From Ustulina deusta (taxonomy: Eukaryota > Ascomycota > Sordariomycetes > Xylariales > Xylariaceae), in assembly GCA_023159155.1 (NCBI GenBank), contig JAJNNX010000008.1:1116001-1180000 (forward strand): a stretch of 64,000 bases of DNA. The letters run 5' to 3'. The notes under the pieces are model-generated. The model searched no databases, was not told the DNA's origin, and saw only the letters and a list, made by a program, of their open reading frames with translations. The translations under genes were made by a program, and so were the position numbers. Of this stretch, positions 1 to 12,783 are shown one piece after another. The stretch's first letter is position 1. Every line of letters starts with the position of its first letter.

Positions 1-38
1 TAATAATTTGTTTTAAAGTTTTTTATTACTAGTTATAT

Positions 39-401
39 TACAGTAGGGCTGGTACGCGCGTACAGGAGACAGGTCCTTAGTCATGGAATAGAACGCATTC
101 TCGGAGACCTCGGAGATTACAAAACAAGAGGTATAAAAAATATGCGTTTTTATTTAAGGCTACAAAAGACTTCTTTTTTATATAGCAAACAACAAATAAT
201 TATTACGGAATATTAAATAAGAGTTAAAAATTTGTTTTTATTAATTAATTATTACGTTTTTATTTATAATTATAAATTAGATTTTAACTTAATATATATA
301 AAGATCCGCAAGCCAGAAAACGTAATCTAGTATATACTAATTAGGTAAATTTAATTAGTTTAAGTATACAATACGCTAATTAGAAGCCTTGCTCTATTTT
401 A
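39..401 (+). repeat. 5' LTR of the left Gypsy element
   Basis: This aligns end to end with 12421-12783 at identical length (363 bp). Its first 80 or so bases keep GC-rich sequence such as GGCTGGTACGCGCG and CTCGGAGACCTCGGAG, whereas its last 100 bases are heavily mutated to A and T. The 3' LTR shows the reverse pattern. The terminal TG has become TA. Confidence 0.88.
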
Positions 402-3400
402 TTAGTATTTTTAGTAAAATAACAAAAATTAATATTATTTAATGCTTTTTGGAGCGCAACTTATAATCGGAAACTAATACCTCTAGCTAATATACCTAAT
501 ATATAAAAATTAACTACTAATTATGCTAATTAATTATATTTTTTTTAATAAATCTTTATACAAAGCTAAATTTTTAATATAATTTAATAATATAATATAA
601 AAATAATAAAAAACTAACTATAATAGAAATTAAGTAAATATAAAGTATTAATAAAACTGTTATTTTTAGGACAACTAACTATAGAAATACTAATAGTACT
701 ACACTGCTTTTATTAGATCTACAAAAAAAATATAAAACTTAACTATAGTTATATTAAAAAAACTAATATATTTGCTAAACTTAAATATATATAAGCTTTT
801 AATAAAAAACCTATAGAAGTACTATGCCGATTATATATGTTTATATAGTAGTAAAAACTATAAAACATTAAACAAAAAAATATTATTAAAACTTAGAAAC
901 TATTATTTTATTTCTAAAATATTTATTATTTTGTTATTTCTATATATTAATAGTTTTAATTAGTAACCTAAAATAAACAACCTAAATATTTTAAAACAAC
1001 TATAAAACTTTGGGCTTTTTTTAATAAGGTTTACCCTAAATATTCCAATTATAAATATATCTATTTCTAATATTATATTAACTAATAATTAGACTAGTAA
1101 ATATTAGCTAGCCAAACTTTTAATATTTATATAATTAGCCTTTAGAAGCGCTATAGTTCTATATATTGTTAGTTTATTTATTCCTAATCCTATATTTTGC
1201 TTTTAGAACTAATTTAATAAAAAAAACATAACCAAATAGCTTTGCAGAATAAAAAAACTTTTTAAGTTATATAAACTTTTATAAGCTAAATAAATTAATT
1301 AATTACTATACTAAACAAAAACTTTAATTAAAAAATATATAATTTAATATATTATTAATTTTTGTACTAATTAGGATTAAACTATTATAAGCTTAAAATA
1401 AAAATATAAAATAATTAATTTTAAATAAACCTAATTATAAAAAAAACAACTTATTAAGCTTTTTTTAAGTACTAAAACAACTTTTTAAAATTATGCTTAA
1501 TTTTTTTTTAAATATATAGCTTTAGTTAATAAACTTAGCTAAAAAATCTTTTTAATATTTAAAAAGTCTTACTTATATAACCTAATTAAATCAATCCTTT
1601 TTAATTACTTTAAAAACATTTTTAATAAATATAAAATTATTAAAAATAATTTATAATAAAAAGAATATATTAATATTATAAATATTTTCAAACAATAAGC
1701 TAACTTGGAATCTTTTCTTTAGCTATAAATAGCAATATCAAATTTTCTAAACAGTACTACTAGCCTAGAACTATTACTAAACATACTTTTTTACCTTATT
1801 TAGCAAGCTATATAAGTATAACTATTCCAAGCTTTACTAGTTGCTCCCCTAACCTAACTACTTATAACTACCCCTCTTATTATATCCCTAATAGTCCATA
1901 TATATATAGACCTAATAATTAAATAATTAATAGCTGAAATAAAAAGCCTTTCTATCTATAATACTTAAATAACTAAAATAATAACTAAAATAATATAATT
2001 ACTAACTAACCGGAATTAATACTATACTTTTTTAGTTAAATATTTTACTAAAAAATCAGCTAGCAAAGCGGGCAGCAATACAGAAATAGCTAATTTAGAG
2101 CTTTTGCCACCTAAGCATAACAATTAAACCTTTAAAAATATAACCAATTAAATAACTGGAATAACTTTAGAAGTACTAGTAACAATTTATATAAATACTA
2201 GTTTTATAAAGCTAAAGATTATATATAATAAAGCTATAAATTAAAAAAAAAAGCAAAAAACTTTAGAGCTCTATATAAAAAATATAACTTTAAAACCTAG
2301 CATATTAGTTCACTATATATATCTTAGCATATTTGCTTGCTTATAATTAACCCGGATAAAATATCAAAAAAGAGAAATAGAAATAGATTTATACCCCTAG
2401 CCTTAATATAGATTTATTGCAACTGCCCTAGTAGATACCTCCTAGCAGCTCTAGTAGCTTATAAAGCCTTATATAAATTTAATTATATTTTAAAAGATCT
2501 AAAATTTAAAAATAAAACCTAATTATAAAACCTAGGACTTAGCAAAAATAAAAATACCTTAAACAACCTAGCTTAACTACCCGTTTTAATATTTAAACAA
2601 CTAACTATAACTAATTAGTTTAACCCTAAAATAAGATTCTAAGCTAACTTAGTTTTTATAAAATAACAAAAACTTAATATTCTAGCTAAAAAAAACTACT
2701 TAAAATTCTAATATAATAAATAATAAAAATACTAGAATAGGCAAAAGTTTATAGTACTAAAAGCAGTTAATTAAGTTGTTTTTTTAAACAATTTATTAGT
2801 GCTTATAGTTCTGGACCCTATTAATATATTTAATACACAAACTTATATAAAAGCTATAATAACAAAAAAAAACGCCTAAATAAAAAAGATAATACTACGC
2901 TTAAAACTTACAATATTACTTAACCCTATAAAATAACTAGCGCTATAATAAGTATAAGCACTAATTAGCAAATATTTTTATTTGTTTTAAGAATAGAAAA
3001 ACGCTAAGTATTTTCTAACAAAATTAATAACTTGTTTAAAGCTAAAATAAAGTTAACTTAGGGAAAACTGCTAGGTTTATTTTTTAATATATTAGAATTA
3101 TTTATAATATAGGCCTTTAAAATAGGACAGATATTAAGCAAAAAAATAATCAAATTAAATTAACTAAATAAACCTAAGTTTAAAACAAGTAATTAATAAA
3201 TGCTAGATATACCTATTTTGGAAATTAATAATATATATGCAACGCTACAAAAATTTATAGAAAAAGTCTATAAAACCCTCCAAATAGATATACCCCTACA
3301 GAACATAAAAAACTATATAAAAGCTATACCTAAAATTATAATAAAAATTAGGGAATTACTAAAAAGCTTATTAATTATTAGACTTTTTAATACTAGTACT

Positions 3401-5079
3401 TAATTATATATTTTAGTAAAAAGTTATATTAAAAATAACTAACTCCTTATAATTAATACTTAAATAATTTAAAATAGATATTTTACCAAACTAAAAATAT
3501 TTCTACAATTATATAAAAAAATTATTATTTAGCTAGTATAGATTGCTAGAAAGTATATATAGGCTGTTTTTATATATATAGTTCTAAATAAAAAAACAGC
3601 TGCCTTCTTGCTTCTAGGAATAAACTTCCTAAAAATTACAGACTATGTTTTCTACTTTAAGAATTCAGTTCTAATAGCTACATTTACCCTTAGTAATATA
3701 TATATTATTACTTCTGCAACTCTGCTTATCTAATCATGCCTTTATAACAAATTAGCAATTAGAGCTATAGAAAACTAATAACTATTTATATACAAAGAAC
3801 TGCTATAAATAGCTATAATTAATCTTTAATTAATATTTAAATCCTATTTTTACTATGTACTACTAGAGTGACTTTTAACTTAGCACTAAACCTAAATAAT
3901 AAAATTATATAAAAACACTTTTATAACGCTGATTAGCTACCTATAAACTATATAAACTAAATATTAAAGCTAGACAATAATATTTTTTTTATAGGTGCTT
4001 TATTAAATAATAAATTTTTAATAGTTTTTAGGACTATTATCTATGGAGGTATAAAAAAAGCAAAAAAAGCAAAAGTCTTAAGGGCTAAACAGATAGCGTT
4101 TTTTTTTCCTTTTATTTTAATATTTATAATATATAAGCCTAAATTAAAAAAAATCTACTTAGTTAATAATATAAAATATAATAGTTCTATACTTCTAAGG
4201 TTAATTAACTAAAAAAAAAAAGCTTTAGCAAAAATATATAATTAGTATAAACTAAATAAAATATCTAAAAAGGGAAAGATTTATTTAAATATTTACTTAT
4301 GTTTTATTATATAACTTAAAAAAACTTAATTAACTAAAAAATATTTTTAAAAAATCAAAAAAAACATAAAAATATTAGAATTTATTAATTTAAAAAAAAA
4401 GCTTCTAGTTAAAGTGCTACACAAACATAAAATAGTTTTAGTTTAAGATTTTAATAAAATTAGAAAAATACGTAATAAAATTATACTACTATATAAAATC
4501 TAAATAATACTACATAAAGTTTGGCAAGCAAAAAGAATCCCTATCCCTGCACTATTATAAAAAAGAGTACTAGATATACTTAAAACTTAACTTATAAACA
4601 ATATATTAGAAAAAAGATATAGCGCATATTAGAACATATAGTTCGTAATAAAAAAAAAAATAAAAGGCTTAAACTAATTAACTTTACTATTAAACTAAAT
4701 ATAGTTATAATCTAAAATGTTTTTTTACTAAAAAGCTATAATAAATTTGCTAAAAAATTTGCTATATATAAAATCTTATTAGTAATTAACTTTTTTTTTA
4801 AATATAATTAAATATTTCTATTTTTTTTTAGTTAAGCGCTAATAGTTTTTTTTATACTACTTAGAATTTTATAAATAATAATATTTCTTTAGGGCATAAC
4901 AAATTTAGTAGCTTACTTCCTTAAGATAATTAGCTAAATATTATATAATATTATACCTAGAAAATACAAACTATTCTTTAATAATATAAGAATTAAAGGG
5001 CTTATTACTTATTATAATAATTAGAAAATTGCCCCTAGCATATAGCAATTTATTTTTGAACATATCGAAAATATTAATA

Positions 5080-7330
5080 TAGTTTTGCTAAATTTCGAAT
5101 TAGCAGGTGCTACTACAAGCAGTATTAAAAGCGAATAGTACAAACTAACAGTAATACTAGTCGGATATATCTATAGAACTAATAGCCGCAAACCTATAAA
5201 GGCCAAAATACTTAAAATTCTAAAATAAATAATATATAACAATATTATAGAAATAAGAGCCTTTCTAGAAATAAATAGTTATTATTAGATATAAGTAAAA
5301 ACATATACTATAATAATATTTTTATTAACTATGCTTTTTTAGTATAATATTAAGTTTGTTTAAAAAAATAATCAAAAGCAAGCAATAATAATACTATAAT
5401 AAACTTTAATAATTGCTTTTTGCTTAATTACTTTAAATTATAAAGCTAAAAAAATCTAACTAAAAATTAATGCTTTAAAAAAAAGATAAAGCGCTATATT
5501 TTATTAATTAATTAAAAATAAAATATATTTATCCAAATATAAATCGGGAACTTAAAAAGAACTTAAATTAAATTATAATGCAACAAAAAAAGAATGCTTA
5601 AAAGTTATTAAAGCCTTTTACTAACTATAAAACTACTTATATAGGATTAGATTTTATTTAAAAACAAATATAAAAGTACTAATTGCCTAGCTAAATAATA
5701 AATTTTTTATATTACCTAGCGCAGTTCTAACCTAATAGGTTGCTTTTATTAAAATATTTAACTTTAAATTGTACTACGTTTTTAAAAAAAAACATATAGC
5801 AGTAGACAGACTATTACATAAACTAGAAAAACTATTAAATAAGTTAAATAATTAATAAAAAAAATATAAAGAATTTTATTAATTTTTAATTTTATATTAT
5901 AATTGTTAAACTAACAATTGCTTTAAACACTACTGCCCCCCTTAAACTAGAGCAAAAATAGTTAATATACTTATAAAAGCTAGCAATATATCTTACTACT
6001 GGGAGTCTGCTTGATTGCTTTATAACAATAATATAGAAAAAAATCTATAAAAATTAAGCCTTTTAATTTTTTGTTTATAAAAATTGCTTTTAAAAAAAAA
6101 TAAAACTATTATACTAGATCTAATATCATATTAATAACTTTAATAATTAAAAACGCTTTTTTTAAAAAAGCTATATATAACTAGGATATTAAAACCAGAA
6201 CTCTATATACTATAGAATTACTGCCTAATACTATTAGAAAAACCTATATAAAAATATTAAAAATATTTTAAAAAGCTATAAGTTATACTAATAAATATAA
6301 AACAAGCGATCTAAAAAAGAATATTGCTATAATAAAGCTAGAAATATACTTATAAGCTAAATCTTTAATATTTAATTTATATTTAATAACAATAGGTTTA
6401 AAGTAATTATTAAAGCTAAATATAAAATATTGGCTTACCTTAAAGCAATACCACTTTAATTAGCTAATTTTAAAAGTATTGCTTGATTTATTAAGCAATA
6501 TATTATTTATTAGTATAGCATTTCTATTAGGATTAAATATAACAATAGTTCTAAAAATAAAATAAAAATTATAATAGCTAGAATATAACTTAGATTTATA
6601 ATAATTTATAGCGCAATATATTACCCCTAAAGCTAAAAACTTATTAAATTAAGCTATAAAGTAATTATTAGTAGCCTTAAAAAAATAACTTAAAAGATAA
6701 AAAAAGGCTAAACTAAATAACTTAATAAAATAATCTAAGCTAATAGAACTATTATTTAATACTATAGCTATAGTATATATAAAATAGTTTATAGTCGATT
6801 ATTAGTTTTATTAATTAAAAATGTTATCTTAATATAATAGATTATTAATTAGTAAAACACTTTTAATTATATATCTTTTTTAATATATAAAGTATAGCAA
6901 TTTAAAAAAAAAAAAAAAGATATAGCTAAAGTTTAACATATTATTACTAAAAAAAAATACCAAGCTATAAAATGGGCTAATTAGCGATATGCCTACAAGG
7001 TCCGCCCTATAGCCTTAAAAAAAAAAAACCTTATTCTTATATTTAATACCCTACTAAATAATAATAAATTTCGAAGCACTAAACTCCTATATAAATAAAA
7101 AAGCCCATTTTTTATAACATCTAAAAAAAAAAATAAAAAGTACAAAATAAAAAAGCCAAAGAGATATACAAAGGCAGGAACTTATATATTAGATAGCTTA
7201 TAACTATTTATTAAAAATAAAGCTAGATACTAGGAACTAGTTAACTTTATTATTAACGAATGGACAACAGGCTTACTAAAGGATAACTATTATAAAAAAG
7301 ATATAAACATAGCTAAAATAGCCCTGATTA
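5080..7330 (+). pseudogene. Remains of Gypsy pol: end of RT, RNase H, integrase C-terminus
   Basis: Conceptual translation across stops shows three recognisable Gypsy segments in order. At about 5085-5300 there is an RT-to-tether stretch reading like FELAGATTSSIKSE followed by GYI and later RAFLEINSYY. At about 5570-5860 there is an RNase H segment with NYNATKKECLKVIKAF, NYLYRIRF and KKKHIAVDRL, matching the family's YDATKKEC...VLVAQLN...KKHTAADGL pattern. At about 6990-7120 there is an integrase C-terminal pattern, LILIFNTLLNN followed by RSTKLLYK and SPFFIT. Frames are broken by many TAA and TAG codons, so nothing functional is encoded. The assignment rests on motif memory, not on a search. 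Confidence 0.7.
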
Positions 7331-10300
7331 GGGCTATAATACAACTAAACAAAAACTAAACAAAGCTTAAAATATAGCAAAATATAGCTAGAACATAACT
7401 AAAACAAGCTTAAATATATTTAGATATAACCTAAAATATAACTAGATATAGCTAAAATATAGCTTAAACAAACTATAATATAGGTTAGATAGGCCAAAAA
7501 TACTAAAATATAAATAAAACAATTAAAAAAAATTAGAAAATTATTAGCAATAAAGCTTTATTATATTAAATTAAAATTTTAGTTAAAACAAGCTTAAAAA
7601 CTAAGTATTTAAACTTTAATAATTTATAATTAGAAAAAAAGTCTATTAATTAGCAAACAATATTTCTTTAAATTTAAAAACTAAAAAAACAAATATAACT
7701 AAAATCTATAGATCTAGCACTATATATTATAATAATATTATCCTAATTAGCTTAGATCTATTATAAAACAATATTTATTATTTGTACTTTTGCCCTTTTT
7801 TATTGTTCCTACGCTATCTTCCTACCCCTAAGAACCTACTCTAAAACAACAACCTTACTACTACTTTATAAACAGATCAACCAAAAAATATATAAAATAA
7901 TATATAATAACTTTTATTTAATTAGCCTAAATTAAGAACTTTTTTAGGCTATTCCGCTTATTTAGATCTTTATTCCTATTTTTTCAGGTTACCGCTATAT
8001 ATAAATAAGCATACTTAGCATTGCCTATATAATACTTATAGTCCGGCTGGCCAACTAAATAAACATAATTGCTACAAGCACCAGACTACAAAAGATTTAT
8101 TAACTTATACCTAAAGAACAGCTATATTCTAAAACAACTATTATTTTTAAACTCTTAAAATCAACGGATGTATAACTAGCAAGAAATAGAATTAAAAGTC
8201 CTAATTAACTAAATAACAAGTGCTATTACTTATGTTAGACAATCAAGCATTATAAAAAAATATTTGCTAAATAGACTATTATAGCGTAGCTCAACATAGA
8301 AAGGCATAAGCTTACTAGCAAACATTATAACCGCTTTAAACGCAGCTTTATTATTAAATACTGTAAAAAATAAAGAATAAATATTCCAGTGCATATATCA
8401 ACTAATAACACAGCTATTTAAAGCCTTAATAATAAAATAATAAAAAATCTAGTAACCGTTATTAAACACTTCTACTAGCTATATATAAAAGTCAAAAAAA
8501 AAATATAAAGCTTACCTACTTATACTAATCAAAAAAGCTACAATACTTATTTTAACTATGCTTAAAAGCTTTTCTCTAAATAGTATATAGCTTTATTAGC
8601 TTACTAAAGTCCTTTAGTAATACTATATATTTTAGGACTATAGCTCTAAAAAAGTATACGTTTAAAAAGAGCACAGCTAGAATTATTAAAGTTATACTAG
8701 ATCTTAACCAAAAATATATAATATATTACAATTTAGTACTAAGTAATAAAGAAAATAGTATAGCAGTTGTTTCGGAAATATAACTTATATACTAATTAGC
8801 TTGATCGAAATATTTATTAGCTCTAATATATGCTATTTCGATTAGTATTTAACTACTAAAGCCTTTTTTATAACCTAGCTCTTTTTTAATTAATTATAAT
8901 AAAAAATCAGGATTATATAAGCTAGCTTAAAACAAAAGATCTTTATAATCAAAAAGAAAAAATAATTAAACATTAGGCTTGCTAGCAGTAAAATAGCATA
9001 GCTAAAAATAATATATAAAATTTAATATATATAGCAGCGGATCAATTAGTATAAGAGCTTCAGATATACTCCGATTAGTAATACCTACTTTTTTTTGGAT
9101 TGCTCGAACCTTTAGATTAACTTACAAAACAATTAAAGCTTAAAGCTCTAATTGCTTATTAGCAATCTAACCAAATATAAATATATCTATATAGTACTTA
9201 GCATAGCTAATATAAAAATAATAATTATATAGCAGATAGGAATAACCAAAAAAAACTAGTATATATTTCTTGCTTTAAAATAACTAATTACTAGACATTA
9301 TAAAAAATAATAAGGAATAAAGATATATATTATAATATATTATATACGAACCAATTATTATAGATTAAGTAAATAAAGTTAAAAATATAAAAAAGTATAA
9401 GTATAAATATAGTTTATATAAGAAAATAAGTAAATAAGTTAGGAAAAGATAACTAACCTATATAAAACTAACAAATACTACTTTTTATAAAGTAATATAA
9501 GTAAAAAAGCTCTAATTAGTACTTTTTTTTAATAATAACTTATATTAAGAAAGAACTAATAAAGTCCTTGCAGAAAAGTAATATAAACTAACTAGACCTT
9601 ATATTTAGCCTTTAACTACCTATCCTCTAGCTAATATATTTTATACCACTAGTTCTTAGATCTTACCTATTAATACATAGACTATATATTTGTTATATTT
9701 TATTTATATTTTTAATTATTAATAAATAGAACTAATACCTTGCCTTAATATTAAAACTATTATATAATTAGCTTATCCTAGCATTATTACTTCGAATTAT
9801 TATACCTAAAATATCTTAACCAACCTACCCAAAGTATTGCTAAAAAAATCTAAAAAATATATATATTTTTTCCAATAGTATTATTACTGTTGTGCTATCT
9901 AAGCTAGTATAATATATATTGCTAAATAAACCGCTATATATAAATCACTATAATAAAAAACTACTACTCTACTCTTGCTAAGAACATAGGAATATTTTAT
10001 ATAACTGCAAAACTTCCTTAAGCATTATAACTTAAGCTTTTTATAACTTGCTTGGACCTAGACTAATTAATATATTCTAAAAAGCATAATAGCATTAGTA
10101 GCTAAATATATTAGAAGTTAGTGCACTAATTACTGCAGTAATCAGTTACTTTAAACTATAAGTAGTATTTAAAAGCACTTTTGTATAAATATTTTTTTAA
10201 GCTTAAAACAAAAGCTTTAATAAGAACTATTTTATTTTTTAATTCTTTAAAAAGTAAAATAAATCTATTAGTTTTATAATATTTAAAACAATCAAAACAA

Positions 10301-12420
10301 CCAAAGCTAGGTATACTTCTAATTATTAGTTTATTATAATCTATAATATTAAACAAAAAATATTATATATTATAAATTTTATTAATAATAATATAATAAT
10401 TAACGCTTATTAAAAAGTTTTTATTGTTTTTAATTACATCTAAGAATTATTATTTAATAGTTACCCGCCCGGACTTAAGCTTATAGTATTAATTCTTAGT
10501 ATTTAACAAAATAATAGCTAGCGCTATAGTTATTTCTATAGAACCTATGTACTTTTAGCCTTTTATAAACCAAAGCTTTAAAAAAAAATAATAAATACTA
10601 TAAACAAAAAACCCTATAATCTAAACAAAAATATATAAAATAATTCGTTAAAATATTATAAAAACTATATCGCAGTTTATACAAAAAAGCCAGTTTTAGA
10701 TTTCTAATTATAGACTTAATCTATCTAGCTAGCCTAGCTAATCTTTTAATAAAATCAGTCAATTTTTTAGCTAATTACTCTATTTACTAATTTCTAACCT
10801 ATAAAACTCTACCTAAAACATTATAAATATTTGCAAGATTTAATTGCAAAAATATATAGTTAGTATAACCCAAAATACAAAAATATTCCTTTATTATTAT
10901 AATACTTAGCAGCTAATAGAACCAGAATTCCTATTAATACGCCTTTTTATAATAATTACTAACGTATAAATAACAAATTTTTTAAAAGATAATTAATCTT
11001 TTTTTCTATTTCTAAAAATATCTAAATAACTAATAGCCTTAGTGCTTAGATTATTAATATAATAATCAGACAAAAACAATATACCTAGGCTAATACTATA
11101 GATATTAAGGCATAATTTACTATTTAGCTCCGTAAGCTAAATATAAAAATAGCTTATAAATAATTATTTAAACTACTTAATTATTTTATTGCCTAATTTA
11201 TAGAACTTAATAAAAAAGTAGTTATAATTATATTAATCTTTAAAATTAAATAAGTAATACTTAGTAAGCTTAAACTTTTTAAAACAAGTAGTAACTAATT
11301 AAATTATTTTTTTATTATAGTTATTAATAAATAAAAATGGATTACTTATTTTATTAACTTGGTTTTTAAGCAAAACAAAAAATACTAACAATTTATTTAT
11401 AATTGCTAAATATAAGTTTTTAAAAATATTATTAATTAATAAACCTTAAAACTGCTTTTTAATATGCTTTTTTTGTTTTATATATATAGCTTTCCTATAT
11501 ATACCTAAAATAATTAGTAGAGCTATAGTCTAGTATATATTATTTATATAGTATTATTTTTTAAATATTTAAATATTTTTTTCAAAAATCTATAACCTAG
11601 TAACTAAAAGTTAATACTTAACAACCTAGTAGTAAGCATTAAAGTTATAAAAAATCGCCTAAATATTATTAAAAAAATAGAATTATATATTAGGATTATA
11701 GTTACTAAAACAAAGCCCTTTTCCTAGTTAATACTACTTAAAACAAAAAGATAATTAGTAATTACTTTATTTTATAAAGCTAATTAATTAATAAGTAATA
11801 ATATAAACATATAAAGTATATTTTATAGATCTCTTTTTTAAATCGAGTTAGATTTTTTTATAATAAATATTTTTGCTCCTTAGTCTATTTATAAAAAAAT
11901 AATAGTTACTAGATCGCTTAAAAAGTTAATGCAAAGCTGATTAAAAAGTGCCCTAGTAGCTATGCTTAAGTCTAAAGGACTTAGTTAGAAATATAAATAT
12001 TCCAATATACTTGATTTTAGTAAGTAATACTAACCTTTCTTTAGTAGCAAAAAAGCTTAAGCTATAATCTATAAAAAACTTGCTTGCTAGTAGATTTTTT
12101 CTATATTTTAGAAAAATAATATATATAGCAGTATAAAAAGTTGTTCTATACTAAACTTTTCTACTAGATGGAAGTCCTAGGAAAAATATAATTTATAAAT
12201 ATATGCGGTTGATTAGACAAATGCTAAGGAACCTAAAAATTAAAAGGCTGTTTAAAAAGCGCTAAGTATATAAAAAAAACAAAAAGTTAAATTATTAAAA
12301 ATAAATATAAAAATTAGGAAAACCTAGTAATAAAGATCTAAAAAAAATAAATAACTAATTAGTTATAGTTTAGGTTAGTTATTGTAGTCTAAGGACAAAA
12401 ACCTAATAATTTAGAAAGTT
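7331..12420. other. Unassigned AT-rich interior between pol remains and 3' LTR
   Basis: About 5 kb separates the last pol motif from the 3' LTR, far more than the usual few hundred bases. It is RIP-saturated; only a few GC-bearing scraps remain (near 8,040-8,100, 9,040-9,110 and 11,930-12,000). A 66-codon minus-strand frame at 10156-10356 is composed almost entirely of codons that RIP favours. I see no recognisable protein family. It could be a nested element, an additional ORF of the retroelement, or captured host sequence. Confidence 0.5.
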
Positions 12421-12783
12421 TGTAGTAGGGCTGGTACGTATATATAAGAAATAAGTTCTTAGTTATAGAATAAAACATATTTTTAAAAACTTTAGAAATT
12501 ATAAAACAAAAAATATAAAAAACGTATGTTTTTATTTAAAGCTACAAAAGATTTCTTTTTTATATAACAAACAACGGACAATTATTATAAAATACTAGAT
12601 AAAAGTTAAAAATTTGTTTTTATTAATTAATTATTACGTTTTTATTTATAATTATAAATTAGATTTTAACCTAATACGTACAAAGATCCGCGAGCCAGAA
12701 AACGTAGTCCGGTATATACCGATCAGGTAGGTTTGGTTGGTTTAAGTGTGCAATACGCCGATCAGGAGCCCTGCTCCATTTCA
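12421..12783 (+). repeat. 3' LTR of the left Gypsy element
   Basis: This copy pairs with 39-401. It begins TGTAGTAGGGCTGG and ends CCCTGCTCCATTTCA. The last 120 or so bases are almost unmutated (for example CCGATCAGGTAGGTTTGG), while its first half is saturated with transitions. The stretch just before it (about 12400-12420) is weakly purine-rich and could be the remains of a polypurine tract. Confidence 0.88.

Larger units (their letters stand above)
39..12783 (+). mobile_element. RIP-degraded Ty3/Gypsy LTR retrotransposon, 12.7 kb
   Basis: Two 363-bp copies of the same sequence bound this block. The right copy starts TGTAGTAGGGC and ends CTCCATTTCA, giving the TG...CA ends of an LTR. The bases next to the element are AT-only: atat occurs on each side (35-38 and 12784-12787), so a target duplication is possible but not diagnostic. 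The interior is extremely AT-rich, with stops in all frames, and differs between the LTRs mainly by C-to-T and G-to-A changes, as expected from RIP. A Gypsy-type pol order can still be read on the plus strand between about 5,080 and 7,330. At 12.7 kb the element is about twice the usual Gypsy length, so a nested insertion or extra 3' sequence is likely. Confidence 0.85.

Noticed and set aside
3200..3403. A 67-codon frame in the left AT block
   Set aside because: It consists of Ile-, Lys- and Leu-rich codons favoured by RIP and lies inside the degraded Gypsy element; not an independent gene.
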